Positions 8,731 through 16,772 of a stretch of DNA of 64,000 nucleotides are shown here, piece by piece. Source of the stretch: Metabacillus halosaccharovorans (GTDB taxonomy: Bacteria > Bacillota > Bacilli > Bacillales > Bacillaceae). The notes beneath the pieces are model-generated. The model saw nothing but the letters and a program-made list of their open reading frames with translations, did no database searches and had not been told where the DNA came from. Position 1 is the stretch's first letter, and the number at the start of each line of letters is the position of its first letter. Where the stretch lies: the NCBI RefSeq assembly GCF_002019635.1, contig NZ_KV917371.1, positions 496,001 to 560,000 on the forward strand. Reading direction: 5' to 3'. The translations under genes were made by a program, and so were the position numbers.

Positions 8731-9801
8731 TTAGCCGATATCTGCCGCTTCATGCTGATGTTCATTTTTACCGAAGTACCCTCTTAGAAAAATCGGAACA
8801 ATAAATAAGATAAAAAACACCCGAAATAACTGATAAGCTGCTACTAATGACACATCTGCCTGGACAGTATGAGCAGTGACACCCATTTCAGGCAAGCCAC
8901 CTGGGGCAATACATAGAAAAGCAGTAGCGATTGTCATTGGATAAAAAATATGTAACACATAGGCAAGGAAAAAGGCGAAGCCTACGATTGAAAGACCTGA
9001 TAATAGTGTAATGGGTAATAACCTTTTCCAATCTCCCAGCATATCTACCTTCATACTCAAGCCCAGGTATATCCCTAAACACAGCTGAGCTATAAGGTTT
9101 ACAGATGAAGGTAATTCCGACGGTTCCATACCTGTTATTGAAAGAAAAGCTACTGATAGGAGTGGTCCAATAATCCATGGAGTTGGGCATTTATAGTGTA
9201 CAGCTATTTTTGTCACTATAAATATGAGAGAGAGATAAAATAGAGTCTCCAACCCCACAATTGATTGCTCTGCTCCTGAACTTTCTTCCATAGGTAAAAC
9301 TGCTTCTGCACTTGAGAACGTATGAATAGCCAAGGTTGGAACAATAAATATGACAGTTAGCATTCTAATCGTTTGCATGAACGTAACAATTGTAGGTTCT
9401 GCCCCTTTTATTTCTTCACTTAACACCACCATTTGTGATAAACCACCTGGGGTTGTCCCCATCACAGCACTTGGAAAAGAGGTAGTGGTAAATTTTGAAA
9501 TGAGCGTTGCCATGATTAGCCCAAATCCGACCATAAGTGTCGTACTAAGCACCATTGATGGAAACTGATGCAGAATTTGTCTTGCACTTTCTGCTGTAAA
9601 AGATAAGCCCATACTATATCCCAGAACGAACTGACCTCCATTTTTGAATCCAACCGGCCAATTCAACTCCCGTTTGGTAAAAAGTTTCCATACAATCACA
9701 GCTGTTAGTGGACCTAACATCCATGCCAAAGGAAGCTGAAGCATATGAAATAAAAAGCCGCCGCCCATTCCAATTATGACTGTTTCTATAAACTTGAACA
9801 A
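8731..9801 (-). CDS. AbrB-type membrane protein (ammonia monooxygenase-like, PF05145 type)
   Basis: The 356-residue protein has about ten hydrophobic segments arranged as two homologous halves. Each half carries the family pattern: GPLTAVI and TPGGLSQM in the first, GPLLSVA and APGGLPEMG in the second. The family is commonly annotated as AbrB-family transcriptional regulator or ammonia monooxygenase, but the sequence is plainly an integral membrane protein with transporter-like duplication. The start is a TTG 9 bases after GGGGG. It lies between the malic enzyme and citrate genes, so an organic-acid transport role is conceivable. That is inference. Confidence 0.75.
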   Translation of the reverse strand: MFKFIETVIIGMGGGFLFHMLQLPLAWMLGPLTAVIVWKLFTKRELNWPVGFKNGGQFVLGYSMGLSFTAESARQILHQFPSMVLSTTLMVGFGLIMATLISKFTTTSFPSAVMGTTPGGLSQMVVLSEEIKGAEPTIVTFMQTIRMLTVIFIVPTLAIHTFSSAEAVLPMEESSGAEQSIVGLETLFYLSLIFIVTKIAVHYKCPTPWIIGPLLSVAFLSITGMEPSELPSSVNLIAQLCLGIYLGLSMKVDMLGDWKRLLPITLLSGLSIVGFAFFLAYVLHIFYPMTIATAFLCIAPGGLPEMGVTAHTVQADVSLVAAYQLFRVFFILFIVPIFLRGYFGKNEHQHEAADIG

Positions 9802-9847
9802 CTATATCTACCCCCGAGCAAAAACAATTCTAATCTTTTTAACGTAC

Positions 9848-9924
9848 AAAAAAGCCGACTCCAAGAGATAAGTCTCCCTTTGAATGAATGGAGGAGAATT
9901 GACAATCTCTTTAAAGAGTCAGCC
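9848..9924 (-). terminator. Terminator after the 51-residue gene
   Basis: On the minus strand GCTGACTC pairs with GAGTCGGC, with inner GAGAT/ATCTC pairing, followed by TTTTTTG. It separates the small gene from the AbrB-type gene. Confidence 0.7.
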
Positions 9925-9937
9925 TATGGCTCAATAT

Positions 9938-10093
9938 TTAACTAGCTGCTTCTATAAACTGATCATTGAAATAGATAACATGTGAGAGAATTTTACTGCC
10001 TTGTATCTTTTTGATTGATTCTTTTGCTTCTTTCTCATCTTCAAATTCAAACATTTTAATACGATCATCAGCATAAACAGTTATAACCCACAT
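9938..10093 (-). CDS. Small protein, 51 residues, in the citrate block
   Basis: A short frame starting MWVITVYADDRIKMFEFED and ending with FNDQFIEAAS. GGGAGAA lies about 7 bases before the ATG, and a strong terminator follows. The predicted fold is beta strand, acidic helix (EKEAKESIKKI), then two strands, as in tiny alpha/beta proteins. No family is recognised. A copy of the TGAACAAA motif lies about 120-140 bases upstream, the usual distance for an activator site, so it may be part of the citrate-responsive regulon. Confidence 0.65.
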   Translation of the reverse strand: MWVITVYADDRIKMFEFEDEKEAKESIKKIQGSKILSHVIYFNDQFIEAAS

Positions 10094-10212
10094 TTACCAT
10101 TTCTCCCTTATAAAAATCATTAAAAGTCTTCGAAGAAAGATAGTCCTCTGGAAACTTTCCTCCATATCATAAGTCCTTCTCATTCCAATGTAAATAATAT
10201 AACTAATTATTT

Positions 10213-10233
10213 CATTTTGTTCATTTCGTTCAT
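10213..10233 (-). promoter_or_regulatory. TGAACAAA tandem motif upstream of the 51-residue gene
   Basis: The minus strand reads ATGAACGAA, then ATGAACAAA, then ATG: two full 9-bp units in phase and the start of a third. It lies just after the yflP stop and upstream of the small gene, and it shares its unit with sites before citM and the malic enzyme gene. Confidence 0.45.
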
Positions 10234-10247
10234 CAGAAGAATCTTAC

Positions 10248-11207
10248 CTAGTGAACGCCCATAAGCTGCTCATACATCATACTTTGCTCCTCAAGATACT
10301 TATATGTTTCTTCACTATCTTTATAAAAGTCTTCCCACATAAAATGTTCCAACGTTTTTTTCCACGCTTCTGTTTTAACCATTTCCCCAAACACATGGTC
10401 CCAAAATTCAATTTCTTCTTTTGACATATTAGGGGGACCCATAATTCCCCTCCAGTGTTGAAAAACAATATCAATTCCTTCTTCTTTCCAAGTTGGGAGT
10501 TCGGGTAATTCCTTTAATCGTTTATCCGAGGAAATCACAAGCAGCTTTACTTGATCACGATCATAATATTTTTTCGCTTCGGAAATGGACATTGTCGCCA
10601 CTTCTATTTCCTTGGATATGAGCGCCTTGACAACTTCGTCACTATTTTCATAGATTCGGAATTGTAAGTTTTTTGGTTGAATTCCATATTGTTTGCTAGC
10701 TAAAACAAAGGAGAGCTGGTCATCATTCCCCAGTCTTGGTGAAATCCCGATTTTATACTGTTCTGGAGCTTGTTTTATTTCAGATAATAATGTATTCGCA
10801 CGATTAATACTGGAGTCCTTTGACACAATGACGACTTCCCATTCTTTTGCTAAAGTGGCAATAGGGGTAAAATCTTCAAACGTTAATTTGCTTTGACCTA
10901 ATAAATGATTTGTAATAATTAAACTTGAATTCATTGCCAGTACATTTTCTTGTTGTTGATAGGTATATTTCCAACCTAACTCTCCTCCGGCACCAACTTT
11001 ATTGATGACTTCTATATCATCTAATATGTTTTCCTGTAGAAGAATCTTCTTAATGGCTCTTGCCGTCACATCCCAGCCTCCACCTGTAGAACTGGGTGCA
11101 ATGATTGTGACCTCTTTATCAAATTCACGTTTTACACCTTCTTCATTTGCACAACCGGTTAGGAGCAAGAAAATGAGTGTGGATACAAGCAACGGTTTTA
11201 CTTTCAT
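10248..11207 (-). CDS. yflP: TctC/Bug-family tricarboxylate-binding lipoprotein, YflP-like
   Basis: The 319-residue extracytoplasmic solute-binding protein has a lipoprotein signal peptide (lipobox LLTGC, Cys at about 19). The TctC fold follows, with the substrate-loop motif IIAPSSTGGGWDVTAR near residue 40 and VGAGGELGW, both typical of Bug proteins that bind citrate and other carboxylates. No TctA/TctB membrane genes occur here. In B. subtilis the homologue yflP also lies with citST and citM, so it may deliver ligand to CitM or act as a co-sensor for CitS, as proposed for some Bug proteins. It starts 17 bases after citT and shares its operon. Confidence 0.8.
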   Translation of the reverse strand: MKVKPLLVSTLIFLLLTGCANEEGVKREFDKEVTIIAPSSTGGGWDVTARAIKKILLQENILDDIEVINKVGAGGELGWKYTYQQQENVLAMNSSLIITNHLLGQSKLTFEDFTPIATLAKEWEVVIVSKDSSINRANTLLSEIKQAPEQYKIGISPRLGNDDQLSFVLASKQYGIQPKNLQFRIYENSDEVVKALISKEIEVATMSISEAKKYYDRDQVKLLVISSDKRLKELPELPTWKEEGIDIVFQHWRGIMGPPNMSKEEIEFWDHVFGEMVKTEAWKKTLEHFMWEDFYKDSEETYKYLEEQSMMYEQLMGVH

Positions 11208-11224
11208 GTTAGTACCTCAACCAT

Positions 11225-11905
11225 CTATTTTTTTAAATAGTATTTCCTTTCAGGTCTACCTACAATGCCATATTCATGCTTTGCGATACAAATATTAATA
11301 GAGACAAGATATTCCAGATATCTTCTTGCGGTTGTTCTAGAGGCACCCATCTTTTCTCCCATTTCCTCAATTGATATTCCTGAATCCAGAGTATGTAACA
11401 CCTCTTTTACTTTTTGAAGTGTTAAACGGTCAACTCCGGATGGAAGGTCTTTTTGATTGAATGACAACTGATTTACTGAAGTACCAAAGTACTGATCTAT
11501 AATAGATTGATCAACTTCTTCACGATTATGAAGCAGTTTTTTTCTCTTTATATAGCTTTCAATTGTTTCAATAAATTTTTCCATTGTAACCGGCTTTAAC
11601 AAATAATGAAATACTCCTTGGCGAATTGATGTTTCAAGCATTGCCTTTTCGGTTGCTGCCGTTATCATAATAATATCAATTTCCGGGTAATTCTCCCGTA
11701 TATGGGGTAATAAATCAGTACCAAGACGATCCGGCAAATAAATATCTAATAATATAAGATCAACTGTTTGTTTTTTTAACAAATTGATCGTATCCTCTGC
11801 ATTCAACGCTTTGCCGACTACTTGAACGTCTGGTATTTTTTGTAGAAACCCTTCTTGTACTTGTGCAATACGAAAATCATCCTCTACAATTAACACCTTA
11901 ATCAT
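11225..11905 (-). CDS. citT: Response regulator CitT (CitB/DcuR family)
   Basis: Cytosolic response regulator of 226 residues, the length of B. subtilis CitT. The receiver domain is at residues 1-120, with acidic pocket ED(D) at 8-10, phospho-acceptor Asp54 in LLDIYLPD and a conserved Lys in LLKPVTMEKF. A C-terminal helix-turn-helix follows, near residues 165-215 (ISIEEMGEKMGASRTTARRYLEYL). The ATG is chosen for AAGGAG just upstream; a longer frame reading back into citS has none. It overlaps citS by 8 bases, implying translational coupling. It should activate citM when citrate-metal complexes are present. Confidence 0.85.
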   Translation of the reverse strand: MIKVLIVEDDFRIAQVQEGFLQKIPDVQVVGKALNAEDTINLLKKQTVDLILLDIYLPDRLGTDLLPHIRENYPEIDIIMITAATEKAMLETSIRQGVFHYLLKPVTMEKFIETIESYIKRKKLLHNREEVDQSIIDQYFGTSVNQLSFNQKDLPSGVDRLTLQKVKEVLHTLDSGISIEEMGEKMGASRTTARRYLEYLVSINICIAKHEYGIVGRPERKYYLKK

Positions 11906-13523
11906 GTAGATTGTCTCCTTCTCTATTTTGTATCTTTTTTGGCAGAAACACAGTAAAAATTGCTCCACCATGTTTACGATTCGTTACTTCAATTGTTCCA
12001 TTTAAAGCTTTCACAATTCGCATGACATTATATAGCCCAAAACCTCTATGACTGCCTTTTGTGGAGGACCCTATCTTGAACAATTCTTCAAACTGTTCCG
12101 AGGAAATGCCGGGACCATTATCTGTTACCTCAATAATGATTTCATTGCCAATGCCCATAATGGAGAATGTAACCATTTTCTCTTTTTGTGACATAACTGC
12201 TTCAAACGCATTGTCGATTAGATTTCCTATAATAGTTATACTATCTGTTATTTCAATATGATCTGGCAGAGGATCTACATAACTATCAACATCAATGATC
12301 AGCTCTATTTTCTTCTCTGATGCTTTTCCGAGCTTTCCTAACAAAATAGCCTGTACATTAGGATCTTGTATCTGATTGAATAAAATTTTGGTCTGGTATT
12401 GATGGACATAAGACTCCTTCTGAATAAAATCAAGGGCATCTTGATATCTTTCCAATTGCATAAGACCGGACAATAAATATAATTTATTTGAGTACTCATG
12501 AGTTTGGGCCCGTAATCCATCAGAATATTCCCGTACTTCTGAAAGAGTTTCAACCAATTTTTTCAGTTCTGTTTTATCTGTGAAGCTTGCTACAACACCA
12601 ATGACCTGTCCGTTTTCTAAAATAGGAATGAAATTAAAAATAAACACTTTATCATTAATCGCAACCTCAGCATGATGAACGATTTCACCCGTCTCAAGAC
12701 CTTGGTCAATTTGTAACGAAGGCAGGACTTCACTAATATGCTTGTGAATATAATTTGAATCATCTAAATTCAACATATTTTTTGCTGAATGATTAATCAT
12801 TGTAATGAATCCCTGCCTGTTTATAGCAACAATACCTTCTTTTATTGAAAGTAAAATCGCATTTCTTTCTCTGTACAGAGAGGCAATTTCATGTGGTTCT
12901 AACCCTAATGTATCTTTTCGAATATTTTTTGTTAAATACACTCCACCAATGATTCCCAAACATAGCACAACCAGTGAGGCAAACAGTATGGTCTTTAGTT
13001 TTTGATATAAATTTTTATAAATATTTTCTTCTGGAAATTCAACAGCTACTGTTCCGATCACTGAATCATACTGTTCAAAACTTGCTATTATTGGTACTTT
13101 TCCAACAAGTACATCACCATTTTCACGAACGACCTCAAAGTTATAAGATCCACCAAAGGTAAGCACCTGTTCATTTGCATCATGATGAATTCCTGTACCG
13201 ACCTCACTTGGATCAATATGAGAGTAGATGATCGTTTCACGATCTTCTACTATGATATTTGAGGCATGGATTTGATCCTTTACCTGTTCGGCAATCGGCC
13301 GAAATGTCTCCTCTAATTCATTTTCTTCAATCGCTTCATGAAGTTCAGGCATAAGTGCGATTGTTTTAGCCGTTTGCAGCACAAGCTGTTCCACCTGATT
13401 TCTGGAATCAACGAACAATACATAAGAAGAGATTCCGACTAATAAAAGGATGATCATGACGATTAACCCTGTAATTAATGTCAGTATTTTAAGTTGTAGG
13501 GGAATTTTTTTATACGTTCTCAT
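11898..13523 (-). CDS. citS: Citrate sensor histidine kinase CitS
   Basis: Membrane sensor kinase of 541 residues in the CitA/DcuS family. It has an N-terminal helix (about 12-35), an extracellular Cache/PDC-type sensing domain (about 40-170), and a second helix (about 175-198). A cytosolic PAS domain follows (about 210-320), then a SpoOB-type phospho-acceptor region with His in RAQTHEYSNKL, and an ATPase domain with NLIDNAFEAV (N box) and DNGPGI (G1). It lies directly upstream of citT and overlaps it. I start it at ATG 13523, with AAAAAGG upstream; an in-frame TTG three codons earlier is possible. The ligand is inferred from the adjacent citM and yflP genes. Confidence 0.85.
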   Translation of the reverse strand: MRTYKKIPLQLKILTLITGLIVMIILLLVGISSYVLFVDSRNQVEQLVLQTAKTIALMPELHEAIEENELEETFRPIAEQVKDQIHASNIIVEDRETIIYSHIDPSEVGTGIHHDANEQVLTFGGSYNFEVVRENGDVLVGKVPIIASFEQYDSVIGTVAVEFPEENIYKNLYQKLKTILFASLVVLCLGIIGGVYLTKNIRKDTLGLEPHEIASLYRERNAILLSIKEGIVAINRQGFITMINHSAKNMLNLDDSNYIHKHISEVLPSLQIDQGLETGEIVHHAEVAINDKVFIFNFIPILENGQVIGVVASFTDKTELKKLVETLSEVREYSDGLRAQTHEYSNKLYLLSGLMQLERYQDALDFIQKESYVHQYQTKILFNQIQDPNVQAILLGKLGKASEKKIELIIDVDSYVDPLPDHIEITDSITIIGNLIDNAFEAVMSQKEKMVTFSIMGIGNEIIIEVTDNGPGISSEQFEELFKIGSSTKGSHRGFGLYNVMRIVKALNGTIEVTNRKHGGAIFTVFLPKKIQNREGDNLHD

Positions 13524-13552
13524 CTTTCGCAACCTTTTTTTGATGTTGTCTA

Positions 13553-13599
13553 AAAGAGCAAAGGGTCAGACTCCATATTCTGAGCCAAACCCCTTTAGT
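13553..13599 (-). terminator. Weak terminator/attenuator between citM and citS
   Basis: On the minus strand AAAGGGG and GGCTC pair imperfectly with GAGTC and CCCTTT, followed by GCTCTTTTAG. It could partly end citM transcripts and lower read-through into citST. Confidence 0.4.
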
Positions 13600-13612
13600 G
13601 ATTATTTATATA

Positions 13613-14923
13613 TTATATGGAAATGACTCCAATTACTATAGATACAACTAACATGACAAGAGACGTACCGACTGTCCACTTTATCGTGAATTTTTGAAAG
13701 TCACCAAATTCGACCTTTGACATCCCTACAAGTAAATATGTTGAAGCAACTAACGGGCTTAATAAGTGGACCGGCTGGCCTAATAAAGAAGCTCTGGCAA
13801 TCTCAACCGGATTGATTCCATAGGCTGTTGCTGCTTCAGCGATGATTGGAAGCATGCCAAAATAATAAGCATCATTGGACATAAAAAAGGTAAATGGCAT
13901 ACTTGTTAAAGCTGTGATAATTGGAAGATAAGAACCTAAAGCATCCGGTATTAATGCAACTAAACTATTTGCCATCGCATCAACCATTTCCGTACCTGAC
14001 AGGATACCTGTAAATGCACCAGCTGCGAAAACAAGAGACACTACAGCTAAAACATTGCCGGCATGTGCTTTAATCCGTTCTTTTTGTTCATCTAAATTAG
14101 GATAGTTGATCACGATAGCAATCGCAAATCCGATCATAAATAAGGCAGGCAGTGGCATCACACCTAAAATAAGTCCGATTAGAAGGAGAACCGTCAAAGC
14201 AAAGTTTACCCAAATAAGCTTTGGCCGTTTTTCACTCTGTACCTCCAATGTTGCTGCATGTTGAGTAAATGGTGAGCTTTGGTGACCCGGCAGCTTATCC
14301 AATTCCAGGATACCTACTCTTTTTCTTTCTTTCATACCAAATAAATAGGCAACAAAAATAACCCACAGTGCCCCGCCAACCATCGCCGGGATCAAAGGTA
14401 CAAACACATCAGACATATCAAGACTTAATGCGCTTACAGCCCTAGCCGTTGGACCACCCCATGGTGTTAGATTTGTTACTCCAACACCCATGATCGCAAC
14501 ACATGGAAGAATTAACGGATTCATTTTTAACCTCTGATAAAGAGGAAGCATTGCCGAAATAGTAATCATATAAGTAGTCGTCCCATCTCCATCAAGTGAC
14601 ACAACTAATGCAAGGACAGCCGTTCCAACGACGATTTTCATCGGGTCTCCTTTTACTGCCTTTAAGATGGCTCCTACAACAGGATCAAATAAACCTGCAT
14701 CTATCATTATACCAAAATACAAAATAGCAAACATTAGCATCACGCCGGTAGGAGCTAACTGATTAATTCCATCAATTAACATAGGACCCAAATCAGCCCC
14801 AAACCCACCTATAATCGCAAACAATACAGGAATAATGATCAATGCAATTAATGCAGATAGCCTTCCTGTCATAATCAGAAACATAAATACAAACACCATG
14901 AGAAAACCTAATATCGCTAACAT
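13613..14923 (-). CDS. citM: Metal-citrate secondary transporter, CitMHS family
   Basis: The 436-residue integral membrane protein has about 12 hydrophobic segments and family signatures VSLDGDGTTTYMITISA in the first half and FFMSNDAYYFGMLPII in the second. It cotransports citrate complexed with divalent metal and protons. CitM (Mg-type) and CitH (Ca-type) cannot be separated by sequence here; the adjoining citST and yflP favour citM. AAAGGGGG precedes the ATG. The upstream region holds a near-perfect cre site and a TGAACAAA repeat, matching the known CcpA repression and CitT activation of B. subtilis citM. Confidence 0.85.
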   Translation of the reverse strand: MLAILGFLMVFVFMFLIMTGRLSALIALIIIPVLFAIIGGFGADLGPMLIDGINQLAPTGVMLMFAILYFGIMIDAGLFDPVVGAILKAVKGDPMKIVVGTAVLALVVSLDGDGTTTYMITISAMLPLYQRLKMNPLILPCVAIMGVGVTNLTPWGGPTARAVSALSLDMSDVFVPLIPAMVGGALWVIFVAYLFGMKERKRVGILELDKLPGHQSSPFTQHAATLEVQSEKRPKLIWVNFALTVLLLIGLILGVMPLPALFMIGFAIAIVINYPNLDEQKERIKAHAGNVLAVVSLVFAAGAFTGILSGTEMVDAMANSLVALIPDALGSYLPIITALTSMPFTFFMSNDAYYFGMLPIIAEAATAYGINPVEIARASLLGQPVHLLSPLVASTYLLVGMSKVEFGDFQKFTIKWTVGTSLVMLVVSIVIGVISI

Positions 14924-14938
14924 AATAGCCCCCTTTAT

Positions 14939-14952
14939 TGAACGCGCTTACA
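14939..14952 (-). promoter_or_regulatory. cre site in the citM promoter region
   Basis: The minus strand reads TGTAAGCGCGTTCA, agreeing with TGWAARCGYTWNCW at 13 of 14 positions. It lies 16 bases upstream of the citM start, a position that fits roadblock repression by CcpA. CcpA repression of citM is established in B. subtilis. Confidence 0.75.
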
Positions 14953-15063
14953 TAAGTAATTGTTTGAATAATTAAAATGTTATTTCAACTATAAATGAAG
15001 GGCTACCAAGCGTAAATATTACGTATTATTTAGACTTAAAAAACTATATGAATGTATTATTCT

Positions 15064-15082
15064 TTTTGAACATTTTGTTCAC
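15064..15082 (-). promoter_or_regulatory. TGAACAAA repeat upstream of citM
   Basis: The minus strand reads GTGAACAAA then ATGTTCAAA, two 9-bp units; the inner part is also an inverted repeat TGAAC-N5-GTTCA. It lies about 140-160 bases before the citM start, comparable with the distal CitT-protected region known in B. subtilis. Confidence 0.5.
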
Positions 15083-15114
15083 GGAGGTTCTACTGATCTA
15101 TGAATACAGATACT

Positions 15115-15146
15115 AAAAAGCCTATAGGGGATCCTATAAGCTTTAA
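15115..15146 (-). terminator. Terminator after the Cys-His-Asp protein gene
   Basis: On the minus strand AAAGCTTATAGG pairs with CCTATAGGCTTT (one mismatch) followed by TTTAG, 33-65 bases after the stop of the next gene. Confidence 0.55.
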
Positions 15147-15178
15147 TAAAATACTCAATTAACAATTTAGACCGTTAT

Positions 15179-15946
15179 TTAAAGTTTACCTTGAATATCC
15201 GTATACCTGTTCAATGCATCAAACAAAAATCCCTTATGATACCCAGTCTTTTGATGAATTTTTTCTACCCACTCTTCAATCCCTATTAATTTAGGCTCTT
15301 CTACTATGCCTTCACTTGTACTTAAAAAGCTTTCCCAGTTGTAAAATTCCCAATGTGCTGTTTCAGATTTAAGGGGTATTCTGCATTCCAGCAATGGATT
15401 AGGGTGAATGAGGTTTTGACAATATTCAGCTGCCCCTAAAAAGTCATGTAAATCTATTGGCTCTGTTTGAAACATTTGTGATGAGACTTTGCCATTTGGT
15501 CGATGGTAATGGATCTGCAATTGATGATGTTTCTCTTGAACTTGTACCTTCGCAGCGGGAAAAAAGCCTTCCACTTTTTCATCAGTATAATCCGGACTAT
15601 TTTTATCAATGAGGATAGGACACAGCCATTGATCACCTAAATCACAAAAATATCGGTTACCATGCTCATTGACAGCGATCACTGCCACATGTGCATGTTC
15701 GGAACTAAGATCATGACCAATTGGGTATGCTTCAACGCCATCCCTTTTAAATTCATCCAGTAGCCAAAGTGCCAAATCAAAGCAATTACCGGTTATGCCA
15801 TATGCTTGTCGATGTTCCCTCATAAGAGATACTTCCCGTTGCTTCTTCGCGTATCCTTTGGCGTTATACCAAACTTTCGTTAATGTTTCCATCGGAAAAT
15901 CATAAAACTTCTCCCAAGTTGAAAGTATGCTTTGTGTCGGATGCAT
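15179..15946 (-). CDS. Protein with Cys-His-Asp triad, arylamine N-acetyltransferase/transglutaminase-like
   Basis: Not firmly recognised. The 255-residue protein carries GITGNCFDLALWLLDEF (Cys55), then HAHVAV (His86) and RYFCDLGD (Asp102). This order and spacing is that of the NAT/transglutaminase papain-like fold, where Cys is the nucleophile. It is close in length to bacterial arylamine N-acetyltransferases but lacks their full N-terminal pattern, so acyl transfer or amide cleavage is a guess. AAGGTGATC precedes the ATG. It lies 22 bases after a methyltransferase gene on the same strand, probably in one transcript. Confidence 0.55.
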   Translation of the reverse strand: MHPTQSILSTWEKFYDFPMETLTKVWYNAKGYAKKQREVSLMREHRQAYGITGNCFDLALWLLDEFKRDGVEAYPIGHDLSSEHAHVAVIAVNEHGNRYFCDLGDQWLCPILIDKNSPDYTDEKVEGFFPAAKVQVQEKHHQLQIHYHRPNGKVSSQMFQTEPIDLHDFLGAAEYCQNLIHPNPLLECRIPLKSETAHWEFYNWESFLSTSEGIVEEPKLIGIEEWVEKIHQKTGYHKGFLFDALNRYTDIQGKL

Positions 15947-15968
15947 ATGATCACCTTCTATACCAATT

Positions 15969-16733
15969 TTATGTGGCTCTAGCTTTTAATACAAAACGAT
16001 GTTGTTTCACATCAAAGAAACCGTTTGTTTGAATAGACTTGTGAATATCTAATAATCTCTTTTCATATGTTAATACTTCAAAATCCGGTATTTGCCAGGG
16101 TATCGCCTTTAAGTAATAAACAAGTGCTCCAACATCATAAAAACGCTGGATCGGGTACTCCTCTTTGCTAAACAACACTTCAAATCCACTGTTTTCAAGC
16201 TCTTGCTTTGCAGTCGTTACATTCCAGTTTTCAAACTCATGGTTGTAAGGTGCCTCTAATGCTTCGTTAATTCCCCAACAATCAGTTCCCCCAACCTGCT
16301 GTGTTAAAAATACCCCATTTACCTTCATCATTCTTCTGACCTCTTTAGGAGAATATGATTCATGTTTATTTAAAATCAAATCGAATTGATGGTTATCAAA
16401 GGGCAGATTGTGATCATCTTCAATAGCTGCCACCTTCACTCCTAAAGGCTCTAAACGTTTTTTTGCAATTTCTACATTAGGCTTATAACCTTCTGTTGCG
16501 AAAACGGCTTTAGGAAATGGTCTCAGCATAGATAAAAATTCTCCTCCACCAGTCCCCATATCCAGCATTGAGCTGGCAGAGCCGATTAGCTGCTTTGCCA
16601 TACTTCCATAAGACCATGAAAGTATATCACTTCTCACACGGTCTGTATCTGTAATATATGAAAAATCCCATCCTGAAAAAGGCTTGCTTCCATCTTTTAT
16701 TAAATGTAAAAATTGAAGATCTTTTTTCATCAT
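15969..16733 (-). CDS. Class I SAM-dependent methyltransferase
   Basis: The 254-residue cytosolic protein has a Rossmann methyltransferase core: motif I SMLDMGTGGGEFLSML near residue 55, the acidic end of strand 2 in FATEGY, DDHNLPFDNHQFDLILNKHESY (motifs II/III) and NGVFLTQQVGG. Homologues are usually annotated as generic methyltransferases; the substrate is unknown. AAGGGGATA precedes two adjacent ATG codons. It is co-oriented with the following Cys-His-Asp gene, so the two may act on one small molecule; this is inference. Confidence 0.8.
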   Translation of the reverse strand: MMKKDLQFLHLIKDGSKPFSGWDFSYITDTDRVRSDILSWSYGSMAKQLIGSASSMLDMGTGGGEFLSMLRPFPKAVFATEGYKPNVEIAKKRLEPLGVKVAAIEDDHNLPFDNHQFDLILNKHESYSPKEVRRMMKVNGVFLTQQVGGTDCWGINEALEAPYNHEFENWNVTTAKQELENSGFEVLFSKEEYPIQRFYDVGALVYYLKAIPWQIPDFEVLTYEKRLLDIHKSIQTNGFFDVKQHRFVLKARAT

Positions 16734-16772
16734 TATCCCCTTATATTAGAATATGATAGTAGCAATCTGGTC

